Positions 20,190 through 27,952 are shown, counted from the stretch's first letter. The stretch: 28,445 nt of DNA from an uncultured Christensenella sp. (GCA_905207515.1 CAJLLK010000008.1:1-28445), one strand, 5' to 3'. Made by a program: numbers and translations. Notes: generated by a model not told the origin, from the sequence alone.

Positions 20190-20529
20190 TTTGCAAGAAG
20201 TGAAGAGAATAAAAAACGCAGGCAGACTTCTTTCGAAAATTGCGCTTCCTGACGAGATTGCTTACATACAGAAATTTTCGCGCAACCAAAAAGAAAAAGT
20301 CGCCAGCCTTTGGGCGGTCAAAGAAGCTGTTTTCAAAGCACTTGACATCTCAAGCGGAGAAATTTCGTTTAAAGAAATTGAGCTTTGTCATCACGAAAAC
20401 GGAAAGCCTTTTGTCAAACTTTATGGCAAGGCGCAAAAAAGATTTGATGACTTGAAAGCAAAACAAATCGAAGTTTCCATTTCTCATCAAAAGAGTGTGG
20501 TCGGGGCAGTTGTTGAAATCTTGATTTAA
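20176..20529 (+). CDS. acpS: Holo-[acyl-carrier-protein] synthase
   Basis: A 117-residue AcpS-type phosphopantetheinyl transferase. It transfers the 4'-phosphopantetheine arm from coenzyme A to acyl carrier protein, activating it for fatty acid synthesis. The magnesium-binding G-F-D-L-Q-E-V-K-R-I (residues 3-12) and W-A-V-K-E-A-V-F-K-A-L (about 46-56) are present. The C-terminal S-I-S-H-Q-K-S-V-V-G-A-V is typical. GGAG lies 6 bases before the ATG inside the end of recX. Last gene of the XRE-yigZ-recX-acpS cluster. Confidence 0.93.
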   Translation: MIGFDLQEVKRIKNAGRLLSKIALPDEIAYIQKFSRNQKEKVASLWAVKEAVFKALDISSGEISFKEIELCHHENGKPFVKLYGKAQKRFDDLKAKQIEVSISHQKSVVGAVVEILI

Positions 20530-20550
20530 CAAAATTGTTGCGAAACGAAG

Positions 20551-20589
20551 TGTCACAAACGTCAAAAAGGCGTGTGGCATTTCTTTTTT
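20551..20589 (+). terminator. Probable terminator after acpS
   Basis: TGTCACA (20551-20557) pairs with TGTGGCA (20573-20579, one G-U), with extra inner pairs, followed by TTTCTTTTTT. The stem is imperfect. It lies 22 bases after the stop. Confidence 0.5.
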
Positions 20590-20651
20590 ATGCCAATGAA
20601 TAAAATCCACTCAATTATCTAAACTATTTTCAAATTATAGGGAGATGATTG

Positions 20652-20894
20652 ATGGACAAATTTCATTTGATGTTGAAACGAATAAAGAAAATTGAAGAGC
20701 TTTACGGCAGCTTGGAAAATTATGTCGTGAACTCAACAAATTTTGAAGGTCAACATAGAATGAAAATAGAAGAAATCTATTCTTCTTTGGGGTCTGAAAT
20801 GGAGCAAGTCTATCAAGAACTTCTTGACTTAGAACTTGCCGACCTTTTAGATTTTCAAAATCTTATTGGCGAGGTTTATGGAAAATTTGATTAA
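20652..20894 (+). CDS. Helical partner protein upstream of mazF (putative atypical antitoxin)
   Basis: An 80-residue, strongly helical acidic protein: L-K-R-I-K-K-I-E-E-L-Y-G-S-L-E-N, then I-E-E-I-Y-S-S-L-G-S-E-M-E-Q-V and Y-Q-E-L-L-D-L-E-L-A-D-L-L. It shows no ribbon-helix-helix or AbrB-type strand expected of MazE antitoxins. GGGAG is 7 bases before ATG 20652; a TTG three bases earlier is less likely. Its last 17 bases overlap the start of mazF, the usual antitoxin-then-toxin layout. I infer an antitoxin or chaperone-like role from position alone; a coincidental neighbour remains possible. Confidence 0.55.
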   Translation: MDKFHLMLKRIKKIEELYGSLENYVVNSTNFEGQHRMKIEEIYSSLGSEMEQVYQELLDLELADLLDFQNLIGEVYGKFD

Positions 20895-21231
20895 GCGCGG
20901 AGACATATATTTTGCTGACCTTAGTCCCGTTGTTGGGAGTGAGCAAGGTGGCGTGCGCCCAGTTCTCGTCATTCAAAATGATGTGGGAAACAAATTTTCG
21001 CCAACAGTGATTGTTTCGGCAATCACCAGCCAACTTTCAAAAGCAAAACTTCCAACTCATGTCGAACTTTCTTCAGTTCAATATCATTTGCCAAAAGACA
21101 GCGTTGTGCTTTTGGAACAAATCAGAACACTTGACAAAAAGCGATTGAAGGACAAAATAACCGTTTTGGACGAAAGAAAAATGAAAGAAATCAATCGAGC
21201 ACTTTTGATTTCGCTCGGCTATGGTCAGTGA
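20878..21231 (+). CDS. mazF: MazF/PemK family endoribonuclease toxin
   Basis: A 117-residue MazF-type toxin of the Bacillus EndoA (NdoA) group. It has K-R-G-D-I-Y-F-A-D-L-S-P-V-V-G-S-E-Q-G-G-V-R-P at the N-terminus, then V-L-V-I-Q-N-D-V-G-N-K and T-V-I-V-S-A-I-T, with L-E-Q-I-R-T-L-D-K-K-R-L near residue 79. The conserved R (G-V-R-P-V) and the T/S of V-S-A-I-T expected at the active site are present. It should cleave single-stranded mRNA at a short motif. The start ATG 20878 has GAGG close by (3-4 bases) and overlaps the upstream gene; an upstream in-frame start at 20866 is unlikely. The typical MazE partner is missing. Confidence 0.9.
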   Translation: MENLIKRGDIYFADLSPVVGSEQGGVRPVLVIQNDVGNKFSPTVIVSAITSQLSKAKLPTHVELSSVQYHLPKDSVVLLEQIRTLDKKRLKDKITVLDERKMKEINRALLISLGYGQ

Positions 21232-21238
21232 AAGGCAT

Positions 21239-21318
21239 CGAGATCTTTCGACATGCTCGTTTCACTCGCGGCTCAGGATGACTACTTTTTGTCATTTCGA
21301 GCCTGTCGAGAAATCTCA
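21239..21318. repeat. Palindromic (MITE/REP-like) intergenic repeat
   Basis: Outer arms 21240-21259 and 21298-21317 are imperfectly complementary (17 of 20, GAGATCTTTCGAC... against ...GTCGAGAAATCTC). Inner arms ATGAC (21278-21282) and GTCAT (21291-21295) are perfect. The GAGATTTCTCGACAGGCTCG-like text is, from memory, a dispersed repeat in several bacterial groups. Its base composition is clearly more GC-rich than the surroundings, suggesting an inserted element. Only one copy is present here. Confidence 0.65.
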
Positions 21319-21359
21319 GAGTTCAACAAAACATTCCGTCAGAATTTTTTGCAAAAGGC

Positions 21360-21388
21360 TTTACATTTTTGCAAATGTGTGTTAAAAT
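21360..21388 (+). promoter_or_regulatory. Promoter of rpoZ
   Basis: TTTACA (21360-21365), a 17-bp spacer and TAAAAT (21383-21388). The start should lie near 21395, followed by a short leader with GGAG. Confidence 0.6.
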
Positions 21389-21420
21389 AGCCTAGAATTA
21401 TTTTTAGGAGAACAAAAGTT

Positions 21421-21624
21421 ATGATGATTGAACCACCAATTGACGAACTTGCAAAAAGAGCCAACGGAAACAAATATGTCCTTTCAATTGTTGCCGCAAA
21501 AAGAGCAAAAGAAATTGAAACCACAAGGCGTGCCGAACTTGCCACTGCCGACAAAAAATCTATAAGCATTGCTTTGGATGAAATTTATGAAGGCAAAGTT
21601 GTTCCAAGCGAAATAAATGATTGA
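21421..21624 (+). CDS. rpoZ: RNA polymerase omega subunit
   Basis: A 67-residue omega subunit, which helps assemble RNA polymerase by clamping the beta' subunit. The P-P-I-D-E-L, N-K-Y-V-L-S-I-V-A-A-K-R-A-K-E-I and K-S-I-S-I-A-L-D-E-I segments are the family signature (the usual text is N-R-Y-x-L-V-x-x-x-A-K-R-A-R-x-L). GGAG lies 10 bases before the first of two adjacent ATG codons. Its position just before priA matches many Bacillota, where the order is gmk-rpoZ-coaBC-priA; here gmk and coaBC are absent from the gap. Confidence 0.88.
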   Translation: MMIEPPIDELAKRANGNKYVLSIVAAKRAKEIETTRRAELATADKKSISIALDEIYEGKVVPSEIND

Positions 21625-21683
21625 TTTGGCAAAACTTTTTATGATATAATTCTGCTGTGTAAAAACAGTAGAATTATTTTTTT
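21621..21683 (+). promoter_or_regulatory. Overlapping priA promoter and rpoZ terminator
   Basis: The promoter has TTGATT (21621-21626), an 18-bp spacer and an extended TGA-TATAAT (21642-21650). An 11-base inverted repeat with one mismatch (21648-21658 and 21665-21675) is followed by ATTTTTTT and begins within the -10 box. Read-through from rpoZ forms the complete hairpin, whereas transcripts starting at about 21657 lack most of the left arm and should escape it. Confidence 0.55.
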
Positions 21684-21695
21684 AGGGAGAATGTT

Positions 21696-23867
21696 TTGTT
21701 TGCCAAAATCATAATCGACCAAGATGCCAAGGCGCTTGACAAAGTTTTTGAATATAAAATTCCACAAGATATGAGTGTTGAAGTTGGAGAAAGAGTGATT
21801 GTTCCGTTTGGAAACCGTTATCTTCAAGGCTTTATTGTTGGATTTGAAGAGGCTTGCCAATATGACGAAAGCAAACTGAAGTTTATAGAACGAAAAATTG
21901 AAAATTTTGCTGTTATCAAAAAAGAAATGCTTGAGCTTATGTTTCACATGGCAGACAAACTTCATCTCAAACTTGCCAGCATTTTGAGATTGTTTTTGCC
22001 AAGTGAAATGCGCACCGACAAAGTCAAAGAACTTCTCGTCAGGTTTGTCAAGCTCTCAGAAAATTTTGTTCTGCCTTCTGCAAGGGCAAAAAAACAACTC
22101 GAAATCATCTATTATCTTCAAGAAAATGGCAAGCAGAAGTTTTCTGAAGTGTCGGAAAAGTTTGGCTACGCTCCGCTTGCTGTACTTGTCAAATGCGGCA
22201 CTGTTCAAGTGGAAGAAGAACAGCAAAACCGAACGCCAGCGGTTGACAGAATCGAAAACCAAAAACGCACTCTCACACCGCTTCAACAACGTGCTGTTGA
22301 CACGATAACAGAAAACAAAACCTATCTTCTGCACGGCGTCACAGGAAGCGGAAAGACTGAAGTTTACATGAATTTGATTGAACGTCAGCTTGACCAAGGC
22401 AAGACCGCGCTTATGCTTGTGCCAGAAATTTCGCTGACTCCACAAGTTTTGGCAAATTTCAAAGCTCGCTTTGGCGACAAAGTTGCGCTCATTCACAGTG
22501 GGCTTTCTGCAGGAGAACGCTTTGACGAGTGGAAACGAATTTTCTTTGGTCAGGCAAGGGTGGTCGTTGGTGCAAGGTCGGCGATTTTCACACCGATTGA
22601 AAATTTGGGAGTTATCATCATCGACGAAGAGCACGAACAGAGTTATGTTTCTGAAAGCAATCCACGTTATGACACGCACATGGTGGCTGAATTTAGAAGA
22701 AAATATAACAACTGCACGCTTGTTTTAGGCTCGGCGACACCTTCAATTGAAAGTTATGCAAAGGCAATTGACGGCGAGTATGAACTTGTTGAAATGCCAG
22801 TGCGTGTCAATGGAATGGAAATGCCAAAGATTGTGGTTGTGGACATGCTTATGGAAATGCGACAGGGGAACAATCAGATTTTTTCCATTCCGCTCATATA
22901 CGAGCTTCGAAATATCATCGAACGCAAAAAACAAGCCATGATTTTCATCAACCGTCGCGGCTTTTCTTCGTTTCAACGTTGCAGGCAGTGCGGATATGTG
23001 GCAAAGTGTTCTGATTGTGATGTGGCGCTTGTCTATCACAGAGCGGAAGACAAGCTCAAGTGCCACTATTGTGGAAAACGTTATCGCGCGCTCGACGTCT
23101 GCCCAAGTTGTGGAAGCCGAGATATCAAGCAGGGCGCAGTCGGCACCGAAAGAGTGGTGGAAGAGTTGCACAAACTTTTTCCAGAAGTTCGCATTTTGCG
23201 AATGGACGTTGACACAACTTCAAAAAAGAACGGTCATCGCGAAATTTTAAACGAATTTAAAAACACCAAACCAGCAATTCTTGTCGGAACGCAGATGATT
23301 GCAAAAGGGCATGACTTTGAAGATGTTTTGTTGGTAGGGATTATCGACGCTGACCAAAGTTTGTATCAAGCCGACTACCGTTCGATTGAGCGAACCTTTC
23401 AGCTTATCACACAAGTTGCGGGCAGGGCAGGAAGAAGCTCTGAGCAAGGTCGCGTGATTTTGCAAACTTACAGCCCAAGACATTATGTCTATCGCTTTGC
23501 GACCAACTATGACTATAAAGGTTTCTTCAAAAAAGAAGCAAATCTTAGAAAAGTGACCAATTTTCCGCCTTATGCACGCATTGTCAGAATTTTGTTTACG
23601 CATGAAGACGAAAACATTGTGGCGCAAGAGTGCAAAGTGTGCTATAATAAAGTCAAAGAAGTGAGAGACGCATATGGCGAAGAGTTTGTCTATCTTGACG
23701 TTATGAAAGCGCCACTCAACAAAATCAAAAACAAATTTCGCTATCAGATTATGATGCGCTTCAAACTTGACAAAGCGGACGAAATTGAAAAGAAAATCTA
23801 TGATTGTGTGGACGAAAAGTGCAAATCCAGCGTCTTTTTTGAAATCAATCCAAACAATTTGAGTTAA
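21696..23867 (+). CDS. priA: Primosomal protein N' (PriA helicase)
   Basis: A 723-residue DEAH-type 3'-to-5' DNA helicase that restarts stalled replication forks. Order: N-terminal 3'-DNA-binding domain (F-E-Y-K-I-P, V-I-V-P-F-G-N-R), Walker A G-V-T-G-S-G-K-T-E (about 214), D-E-E-H (about 310), G-S-A-T-P-S-I-E-S-Y, and zinc-binding cysteines in four pairs (429-478: C-R-Q-C, C-S-D-C, C-H-Y-C, C-P-S-C). Then G-T-Q-M-I-A-K-G-H-D-F (about 531) and Q-V-A-G-R-A-G-R. The start is TTG 21696, with AGGGAG 7 bases upstream and the expected F-A-K-I-I-I-D at the N-terminus; the nearby ATG 21691 is out of frame. Confidence 0.95.
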   Translation: MFAKIIIDQDAKALDKVFEYKIPQDMSVEVGERVIVPFGNRYLQGFIVGFEEACQYDESKLKFIERKIENFAVIKKEMLELMFHMADKLHLKLASILRLFLPSEMRTDKVKELLVRFVKLSENFVLPSARAKKQLEIIYYLQENGKQKFSEVSEKFGYAPLAVLVKCGTVQVEEEQQNRTPAVDRIENQKRTLTPLQQRAVDTITENKTYLLHGVTGSGKTEVYMNLIERQLDQGKTALMLVPEISLTPQVLANFKARFGDKVALIHSGLSAGERFDEWKRIFFGQARVVVGARSAIFTPIENLGVIIIDEEHEQSYVSESNPRYDTHMVAEFRRKYNNCTLVLGSATPSIESYAKAIDGEYELVEMPVRVNGMEMPKIVVVDMLMEMRQGNNQIFSIPLIYELRNIIERKKQAMIFINRRGFSSFQRCRQCGYVAKCSDCDVALVYHRAEDKLKCHYCGKRYRALDVCPSCGSRDIKQGAVGTERVVEELHKLFPEVRILRMDVDTTSKKNGHREILNEFKNTKPAILVGTQMIAKGHDFEDVLLVGIIDADQSLYQADYRSIERTFQLITQVAGRAGRSSEQGRVILQTYSPRHYVYRFATNYDYKGFFKKEANLRKVTNFPPYARIVRILFTHEDENIVAQECKVCYNKVKEVRDAYGEEFVYLDVMKAPLNKIKNKFRYQIMMRFKLDKADEIEKKIYDCVDEKCKSSVFFEINPNNLS

Positions 23868-23879
23868 AAGGAGAAAAAC

Positions 23880-24356
23880 ATGGCAACAAGAAAAATAGTT
23901 ATCATCGGAAATGAAACACTGAGAAAAAAGTCAAAACCTGTCAAAGATTTTGATAAGTCTCTTGGCGAACTTTTGGACGACATGAAAGCAACTATGATTG
24001 AAAAAAAAGGTGTGGGAATTTCAGCTGTTCAAGTTGGGATTTTGCGCCGCGCAATCGTCATCGAGCTTGACAAAGACGAATATTTGGAAATTGTCAATCC
24101 AGAAATTGTGAAAACCAAAGGCAGAGTTTGTGACGCTGAAGGCTGTTTGAGTGTTCCGGGGTTTTACACTGATGTGCCAAGACCAAAATATGTCAAAATC
24201 AAAGCGCAAGACCGAAATGGCGAATTTTTTGAGTTTGAAGCGGAAGATTATCTTGCTCGCTGTGTTTGCCATGAGATTGACCACTTGAACGGTGTTTTGT
24301 TTGTGGACTTGACCGAAGATGGCAGAAAATATAAAAAAGAACACGGAGTTGAATGA
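23880..24356 (+). CDS. def: Peptide deformylase
   Basis: A 158-residue metalloenzyme that removes the formyl group from the initiator methionine of new proteins. Three family motifs are seen: G-V-G-I-S-A-V-Q-V-G (about 44; the usual form is G-x-G-x-A-A-x-Q, so one Ala is Ser), E-G-C-L-S-V-P-G (about 87, metal-binding Cys) and C-H-E-I-D-H-L-N-G (about 130, two metal-binding His and catalytic Glu). AAGGAG is 7 bases before the ATG, 12 bases after priA. Its stop overlaps fmt, the usual pairing of formylation and deformylation genes. Confidence 0.95.
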   Translation: MATRKIVIIGNETLRKKSKPVKDFDKSLGELLDDMKATMIEKKGVGISAVQVGILRRAIVIELDKDEYLEIVNPEIVKTKGRVCDAEGCLSVPGFYTDVPRPKYVKIKAQDRNGEFFEFEAEDYLARCVCHEIDHLNGVLFVDLTEDGRKYKKEHGVE

Positions 24357-25270
24357 TGAAAATTCTTTTTTTTGGAACGCCACTTTTCGCTGAAATTGTT
24401 TTGCAAGGTCTTTTTGACAACGGCTTTGATGTTGTCGGGGTGGTTTGTCAAAACGACAAGCCAGCAGGGCGCGGAAACAAACTGAAAACGCCGCACATTG
24501 TTGAACTTGCAAGAGAAAAAGGCATTCCAGTTTTTCAGTTTGAGAAAATTTCAGAACACATCGAAGATTTCAAAAACATGGACTATGATTTGGCTGTGAC
24601 GGCGTCTTACGGAAAAATTTTGCCGAAAAGCTTTTTGGACTTAAAGCCTTGCATCAATGTTCATCCTTCAATGTTGCCAAAATATCGCGGTGCAACTCCA
24701 ATTCAAACTGCGCTTTTGAATGGTGATAAAAAAACTGGCGTGACAATCATGAAAACCGATGTCGGAATGGACAACGGCGACATTTTCGTTCAAAAAGAAG
24801 TGGAAATTTTGGATGAAGATGACTATAACTCGCTTCTTCCAAAACTTGCACGTGTCGGGCTGGAGCTTTTGATTGAAACATTGAAAAAAATTGAAATTAA
24901 AGCGGCGGTTTTAACTCCACAAGACGACAGCAAAGCGACCTTTGTTAAATTGATTCAAAAAGAAGACGGTTTGCTCAATTTTTCTATGCCTGTTCAAAGT
25001 TTGGTCAACAAAGTCAGAGCTTTTGTCGAAAGCCCAGTTGCATATTTCTTTTTGGGCGAAGATAGAATAAAGGTCTACAGTGCAAAAGTTGGCGACATGA
25101 GCACTTATGCACCTGTTGGGCAGGTTATTTCAAACAAAAAGCGCTTTCTGATTCAAGCGGGCGGCGGAGTTTTTGAAATTTTGAAATGTCAGGCGCCTGG
25201 CGGCAAAGTTTTGGATGCCAGCAGCTTTTTGAATGGTTATCGCTTCAAAACAATGGTGGTGGGCGTATGA
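24356..25270 (+). CDS. fmt: Methionyl-tRNA formyltransferase
   Basis: A 304-residue enzyme that formylates Met-tRNA-fMet using 10-formyl-tetrahydrofolate. The N-terminal Rossmann part begins K-I-L-F-F-G-T-P-L-F-A. The signature H-P-S-M-L-P-K-Y-R-G-A-T-P-I-Q (about 103-117) carries the catalytic Asn/His region together with N-V-H-P and M-D-N-G-D-I. The C-terminal OB-like domain holds V-R-A-F and G-G-G-V-F-E-I. Two adjacent ATG codons overlap the def stop; the second (24356) is preferred because GGAG then stands 7 bases upstream, against 4 for 24353. It overlaps rlmN by four bases. Confidence 0.94.
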   Translation: MKILFFGTPLFAEIVLQGLFDNGFDVVGVVCQNDKPAGRGNKLKTPHIVELAREKGIPVFQFEKISEHIEDFKNMDYDLAVTASYGKILPKSFLDLKPCINVHPSMLPKYRGATPIQTALLNGDKKTGVTIMKTDVGMDNGDIFVQKEVEILDEDDYNSLLPKLARVGLELLIETLKKIEIKAAVLTPQDDSKATFVKLIQKEDGLLNFSMPVQSLVNKVRAFVESPVAYFFLGEDRIKVYSAKVGDMSTYAPVGQVISNKKRFLIQAGGGVFEILKCQAPGGKVLDASSFLNGYRFKTMVVGV

Positions 25271-26289
25271 TTTTGGATATGAGTTTGCAAGAACTTTCTG
25301 AATATATCAAAAATTTGGGTGAGCCAACTTATCGTGCCAAACAACTTTTTGAAGCGTGCTTGCTTGGCAAAAAACTTGACGAAATTTCAAATCTGCCGAA
25401 AAGCTTTAAAGAAAAAATCGAAAAAGATTATCCAAAATTTGAAGTTGTAGCTCATCTGAAAAGCAAAGATGAAACGCAAAAAGTGGCATTGAAATTTCCT
25501 GACGGCAGCATTGTTGAGAGCGTGCTTTTGAAATATAAATATGGCTACACGGTCTGCGTTTCGACGCAAGTTGGCTGTCGAATGGGTTGCTCGTTTTGCG
25601 CTTCCACTTTAAACGGGCTGAAAAGAAATCTTTCGGCGGGCGAAATATTGACACAAGTTTTGTTTTTTAATCATCTTTTGGGCGGAACGCTGAAAAAACG
25701 CCAGGTCACAAATGTTGTTTTGATGGGCTGCGGAGAGCCGCTGGACAACTTTGACAATGTGACAAAATTTTTGAAGCTGGTTTCTTGCGAAGATGGTTTG
25801 AATATCAGCCAGAGAAATATTTCACTTTCAACCTGCGGAATTGTTCCAAAAATTTATCAACTTGCTGACGACGGTTTCAGCGTCACTTTGACAATTTCTT
25901 TGCATGCTCCAAATGACGAACTTCGAAAAAAGATTATGCCGATTGCCAATGCCTACAAAATTGAAGAAATTTTGAAGGCGTGTGATTATTATTTCGAAAA
26001 AACAGGCAGAAGAATTGCTTTTGAATATTCTTTGATTGACGGCGTAAATGACAGTGAAAAAGACATAAGACAACTTGCTTCAATTTTGAAAGGCCGCTCT
26101 TGCCATGTCAATCTCATTCCGCTCAATTCCGTCAAAGAAAAATCACTGATTGGTGTTTCAAGAAAGAGAGCCTATGTGTTGGCGGCAGAACTTGAAAAAT
26201 TGGGCATCAGTGCCACTGTCAGACGCACAATGGGAGAAGACATTGAAGGCGCTTGCGGTCAACTTCGCAACAGAGTGGAGAAAAAGTGA
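25267..26289 (+). CDS. rlmN: 23S rRNA/tRNA adenine-C2 methyltransferase RlmN
   Basis: A 340-residue radical SAM methyltransferase that methylates C2 of A2503 in 23S rRNA and A37 of some tRNAs. The N-terminal helical domain (G-E-P-T-Y-R-A-K-Q-L-F) is followed by V-C-V-S-T-Q-V-G-C-R-M-G-C-S-F-C near residue 105 (the C-x-x-x-C-x-x-C cluster motif). Then come V-L-M-G-C-G-E-P-L-D-N, S-L-H-A-P-N-D-E-L-R and a C-terminal G-A-C-G-Q-L (about 328), which carries the second catalytic cysteine. ATG 25267 overlaps the fmt TGA (ATGA); an upstream in-frame start at 25186 lies inside fmt and is rejected. Confidence 0.95.
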   Translation: MILDMSLQELSEYIKNLGEPTYRAKQLFEACLLGKKLDEISNLPKSFKEKIEKDYPKFEVVAHLKSKDETQKVALKFPDGSIVESVLLKYKYGYTVCVSTQVGCRMGCSFCASTLNGLKRNLSAGEILTQVLFFNHLLGGTLKKRQVTNVVLMGCGEPLDNFDNVTKFLKLVSCEDGLNISQRNISLSTCGIVPKIYQLADDGFSVTLTISLHAPNDELRKKIMPIANAYKIEEILKACDYYFEKTGRRIAFEYSLIDGVNDSEKDIRQLASILKGRSCHVNLIPLNSVKEKSLIGVSRKRAYVLAAELEKLGISATVRRTMGEDIEGACGQLRNRVEKK

Positions 26290-27134
26290 TGAAAGGTTTG
26301 GTGTTAAAAAAACAGGCGGATGTTTTTTCTGTTGAACTTTCAAGTGGGGAAGTTTTGACTTGTGTTGCACGAAAAGTTTTGAAACAAGAGGGCGTTTTTG
26401 TTGGCGACCATGTTGAGCTTGACCAAGACAACGCAATTTCAAAGGTTGAAAGCCGAAAAAATTTGCTTATAAGACCACCAGTTGCAAACATAGACAGAAT
26501 GTTTATTGTTGTTGCGCCAGTTCCAAAAGCGGATTTATATCTCTTGGACAAGCTGCTCATTTTCTGCGCTCTCAATTCGATTGAATCAATCGTTTGCATA
26601 AACAAAAAAGATTTGGATGAAAATTATTGCAAAAATTTGGCAAAAATCTATAAAAAACTTGCAAAAACCGTCATTTTTTCAAGTTTTGATGAAAGTGTGC
26701 AAAAGTTATGTGGCTTGATAAAAGGCATTTGCGTTTTGGCGGGACAAAGTGCAGTTGGCAAATCTTCCATCATCAATGCTCTAAAGAAAGAAAATGTGGC
26801 ACAAACGGACACATTCAGCAAAAAAATTGAGCGTGGAAAACAAACGACGCGCACCGTCCAACTTTATAAATTTTCCAATAACTGTTATCTGGCGGACACT
26901 GCAGGTTTTTCTAAGCTGGATGAAAGCCTTTTAGACCTAAAAGAAAACGAGATAAAAAGTTATTATCCAGATTTTTTGAAATTTGCAGGCGAGTGCAAAT
27001 ATAAAAGTTGTGCCCACTTGCAAGCCAAAGATTGCGCCGTTGTCAAAGCAGTTGAAGAAGGAAAAATTTCGAAAGAGAGATATCAAAATTATTTAAAGCT
27101 TTATGAAACTGTGAAAAACATAAAAAGATTTTGA
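26289..27134 (+). CDS. rsgA: Ribosome small subunit GTPase RsgA
   Basis: A 281-residue circularly permuted GTPase acting in late 30S assembly. The N-terminal OB-fold (G-L-V-L-K-K-Q-A-D-V-F) is followed by N-K-K-D (G4, about 105), then G-Q-S-A-V-G-K-S-S (G1, about 152) and D-T-A-G-F (G3, about 204), in the permuted order G4-G1-G3. A zinc-binding knuckle, C-x4-C-A-H...D-C, is at 236-249. GGAG stands 8 bases before ATG 26289, which overlaps the rlmN TGA. It completes the def-fmt-rlmN-rsgA run. The serine/threonine kinase-phosphatase pair often found next to it in Bacillota is absent. Confidence 0.94.
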   Translation: MKGLVLKKQADVFSVELSSGEVLTCVARKVLKQEGVFVGDHVELDQDNAISKVESRKNLLIRPPVANIDRMFIVVAPVPKADLYLLDKLLIFCALNSIESIVCINKKDLDENYCKNLAKIYKKLAKTVIFSSFDESVQKLCGLIKGICVLAGQSAVGKSSIINALKKENVAQTDTFSKKIERGKQTTRTVQLYKFSNNCYLADTAGFSKLDESLLDLKENEIKSYYPDFLKFAGECKYKSCAHLQAKDCAVVKAVEEGKISKERYQNYLKLYETVKNIKRF

Positions 27135-27158
27135 TTTTGCCTAAAATTTTGTTATAAT
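27131..27158 (+). promoter_or_regulatory. Promoter of rpe, overlapping the rsgA stop
   Basis: TTGATT (27131-27136), a 16-bp spacer and a perfect TATAAT (27153-27158). A 9-bp A/T hairpin (27172-27180 with 27183-27191) lies in the leader before AAGGAG and might attenuate; it is too AT-rich to be confident. Confidence 0.55.
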
Positions 27159-27206
27159 TCAAGAAAATTTGCAAAAAAATTGATTTTTTTGAAAAAAGGA
27201 GCAAAA

Positions 27207-27875
27207 ATGAAGAGATATATTGACATTTCAGTTTCGACTGACCCAATTGATGACTATCAAAACATCATCGAATATGCAAAACAAGTGCAAGGTGTTGCAG
27301 ACTTTTTGCACTGTGATGTTATGAACGAAAATTTTGTTTCGAAAAACAATTATGATTATGGTTTGGTCAAAAACATCAATCGCAACACTCTCATCATGCT
27401 TGACGTTCATCTTATGGTCAACGAACCGAGCGACGATGTTCCAAAATATATCGAAGCGGGCGCAAACATTGTGACTGTTCATTATGAAGCGTTTGAAAAC
27501 AAAGAAGATTTGGTCAATGTGTTGAAATACATTCAAGAAAACAGCACACTTGCGGGCTTGGCGATAAATCCAAAAACGCCTTTCAAAGATGTCCGTTCGT
27601 TTGCCTACAATTGTGATGTCGTTCTGATTATGGGCGTCGAGCCAGGCGAAAGTGGACAAACTGTTTTGGAAGAAACAATTGAAAAGGTCAAAGAAGTCTA
27701 TGAGTTTAGGCAAGCCAACAATTTGAACTTCAAAATCGAGTTTGATGGTGGTGTAAACCCAGACCTTGCCAAAAAACTGATTGACTATGGCGTTGACAGT
27801 TTGGTAAGCGGCTCATATGTTTTCAACAGTGCTGACAGAGCAAAAGCAATTCAAAAGTTGAGATGTGAAGAATAA
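27207..27875 (+). CDS. rpe: Ribulose-phosphate 3-epimerase
   Basis: A 222-residue TIM-barrel epimerase that interconverts ribulose 5-phosphate and xylulose 5-phosphate in the pentose phosphate pathway. Motifs are I-S-V-S-T-D (start), F-L-H-C-D-V-M-N (metal His and catalytic Asp), L-D-V-H-L-M-V, V-T-V-H-Y-E-A, I-M-G-V-E-P-G-E-S-G-Q and I-E-F-D-G-G-V-N (second catalytic Asp). It departs slightly from consensus: C-D-V-M-N instead of x-D-V-M-D-G, and P-G-E-S-G-Q for P-G-F-G-G-Q. A related sugar-phosphate epimerase is therefore possible. AAGGAG is 5 bases before ATG 27207; an earlier in-frame start at 27180 lies in the leader hairpin. Confidence 0.85.
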   Translation: MKRYIDISVSTDPIDDYQNIIEYAKQVQGVADFLHCDVMNENFVSKNNYDYGLVKNINRNTLIMLDVHLMVNEPSDDVPKYIEAGANIVTVHYEAFENKEDLVNVLKYIQENSTLAGLAINPKTPFKDVRSFAYNCDVVLIMGVEPGESGQTVLEETIEKVKEVYEFRQANNLNFKIEFDGGVNPDLAKKLIDYGVDSLVSGSYVFNSADRAKAIQKLRCEE

Positions 27876-27883
27876 GAAAAATA

Positions 27884-27905
27884 TCAAAAAATCAATTTTT
27901 TTTGA
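27884..27905 (+). terminator. AT-rich terminator after rpe
   Basis: TCAAAAAA pairs with TTTTTTGA across a 4-6 base loop, and eight T residues lie in the descending arm. It begins 9 bases after the stop. The stem is almost pure A-T, so the call is tentative. Confidence 0.4.
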
Positions 27906-27952
27906 ATCTTTTAGCAATTTTTTATGAATTTTACGTTTTAAAAGGATTTTTT

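Noticed and set aside
25186..25266. Upstream in-frame start for rlmN
   Set aside because: It lies inside fmt, adds residues unlike the family N-terminus, and ATG 25267 overlaps the fmt stop in the usual coupled way.
27172..27191. A/T hairpin before rpe as a riboswitch
   Set aside because: It is a nearly pure A-T stem of 9 bp with no conserved riboswitch core; at most a weak attenuator.
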